A stretch of DNA of 64,000 bases from JAGGAG01 sp964638035 (GTDB lineage: Bacteria > Gemmatimonadota > Gemmatimonadetes > Gemmatimonadales > GWC2-71-9), in the NCBI GenBank assembly GCA_964638035.1, contig CAZWXD010000002.1, positions 119,821 through 183,820 of the forward strand, in the 5' to 3' direction. The notes under the pieces were generated by a model. That model was given only the letters and a program-made list of their open reading frames with translations. It did not search any database and was not told the DNA's origin. The translations under genes and the position numbers were made by a program. Below, piece after piece: positions 63,990-64,000 of this stretch. Each line of letters begins with the position of its first letter. Position 1 is the stretch's first letter.

Positions 63990-64000
63990 TTCCGCAGCCT

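Noticed and set aside
1..64000. CRISPR arrays, insertion sequences, integrases and prophage genes
   Set aside because: No regularly spaced direct repeats, transposase or integrase motifs, or tRNA-flanking integration scars were seen. Base composition is uniform throughout.

Overview
This 64 kb window is a dense, very GC-rich bacterial chromosome segment (roughly 70% GC by eye) made almost entirely of core metabolic, translation and envelope genes. Gemmatimonadota is the most likely phylum. I infer this from the GC level, from Bacteroidota-type families in a GC-rich background (DUF4159 and DUF4175 proteins, a DUF2723 membrane protein, the 'asparagine synthetase B'-labelled Tat protein, Ig-like and YfaP lipoproteins, secreted beta-barrels), and from -10 elements of the form TAnnTT rather than TATAAT. 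I could not test this by search. I saw no rRNA, CRISPR array, transposase, phage gene or plasmid origin. No gene-free stretch exceeds 300 bases. The largest gap is 215 bases (37255-37469).

Layout. 1-8689 (mostly -): a truncated alkylsulfatase, two outer-membrane beta-barrels, ispE, a flippase-like membrane protein, a degenerate Hpt-type protein and pdxJ. From ispE to pdxJ the genes overlap by a few bases and look like one transcript. 8757-10072: a secreted hypothetical, methylmalonyl-CoA epimerase, and trxA with a perfect hairpin terminator. 10186-23443 (+): a long coupled run of rsmI, DUF4159, a giant coiled-coil DUF4175-like protein, a TPR protein, a Tat substrate, a JAMM-DinG helicase fusion, a FAH hydrolase, an aminotransferase and two hypotheticals. 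23440-28855: an acidic hypothetical, gltX, dodecin, tRNA-Ser(GCT), and a copper/cytochrome-oxidase assembly group (CtaG-like, SCO-PCuAC fusion, separate PCuAC). 28451-37254 (-): a five-gene run (small coiled-coil membrane protein, DinB-like, serine hydrolase, aminotransferase, hypothetical), a JAMM-like secreted protein overlapping tRNA-Ser(TGA), and purN-purH-DUF2723.

37470-46112: a YfaP lipoprotein, gmhB, an NTF2-like secreted protein, and the operon BON protein-valS-Ig lipoprotein-selA (-). The last is divergent from a 50-residue membrane protein and thrS (+). 46109-63989 (all +): thrS, an APC transporter, acetyl-CoA acetyltransferase, a CPBP protein, 3-hydroxybutyryl-CoA dehydrogenase, a leucine-dehydrogenase-like enzyme, rpiB, glyA, a Minf_1886-like protein, bifunctional nnr, a secreted propeller, thiL, a PlsC-like acyltransferase, eno, an FtsB-like protein, a membrane GDPD, and tRNA-Met at the edge.

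How the genes work together. Start-stop overlaps of the ATGA and GTGA type are the rule, so translational coupling is probably widespread. Eighteen TAnnTT elements sit upstream of probable operon heads and all three tRNA genes. Two are palindromes (CTAACTTAG; GTTAACTTAAC) lying between divergent genes, where one site could serve both directions. At three genes (mce, rpiB and the gene starting at 24033) the spacing predicts leaderless mRNAs. The most unusual coding features are the JAMM-DinG fusion, the JAMM-like gene whose start falls in a tRNA gene, the SCO-PCuAC fusion, the Hpt-like protein without a phospho-accepting histidine, and selA without selB, selC or selD nearby.
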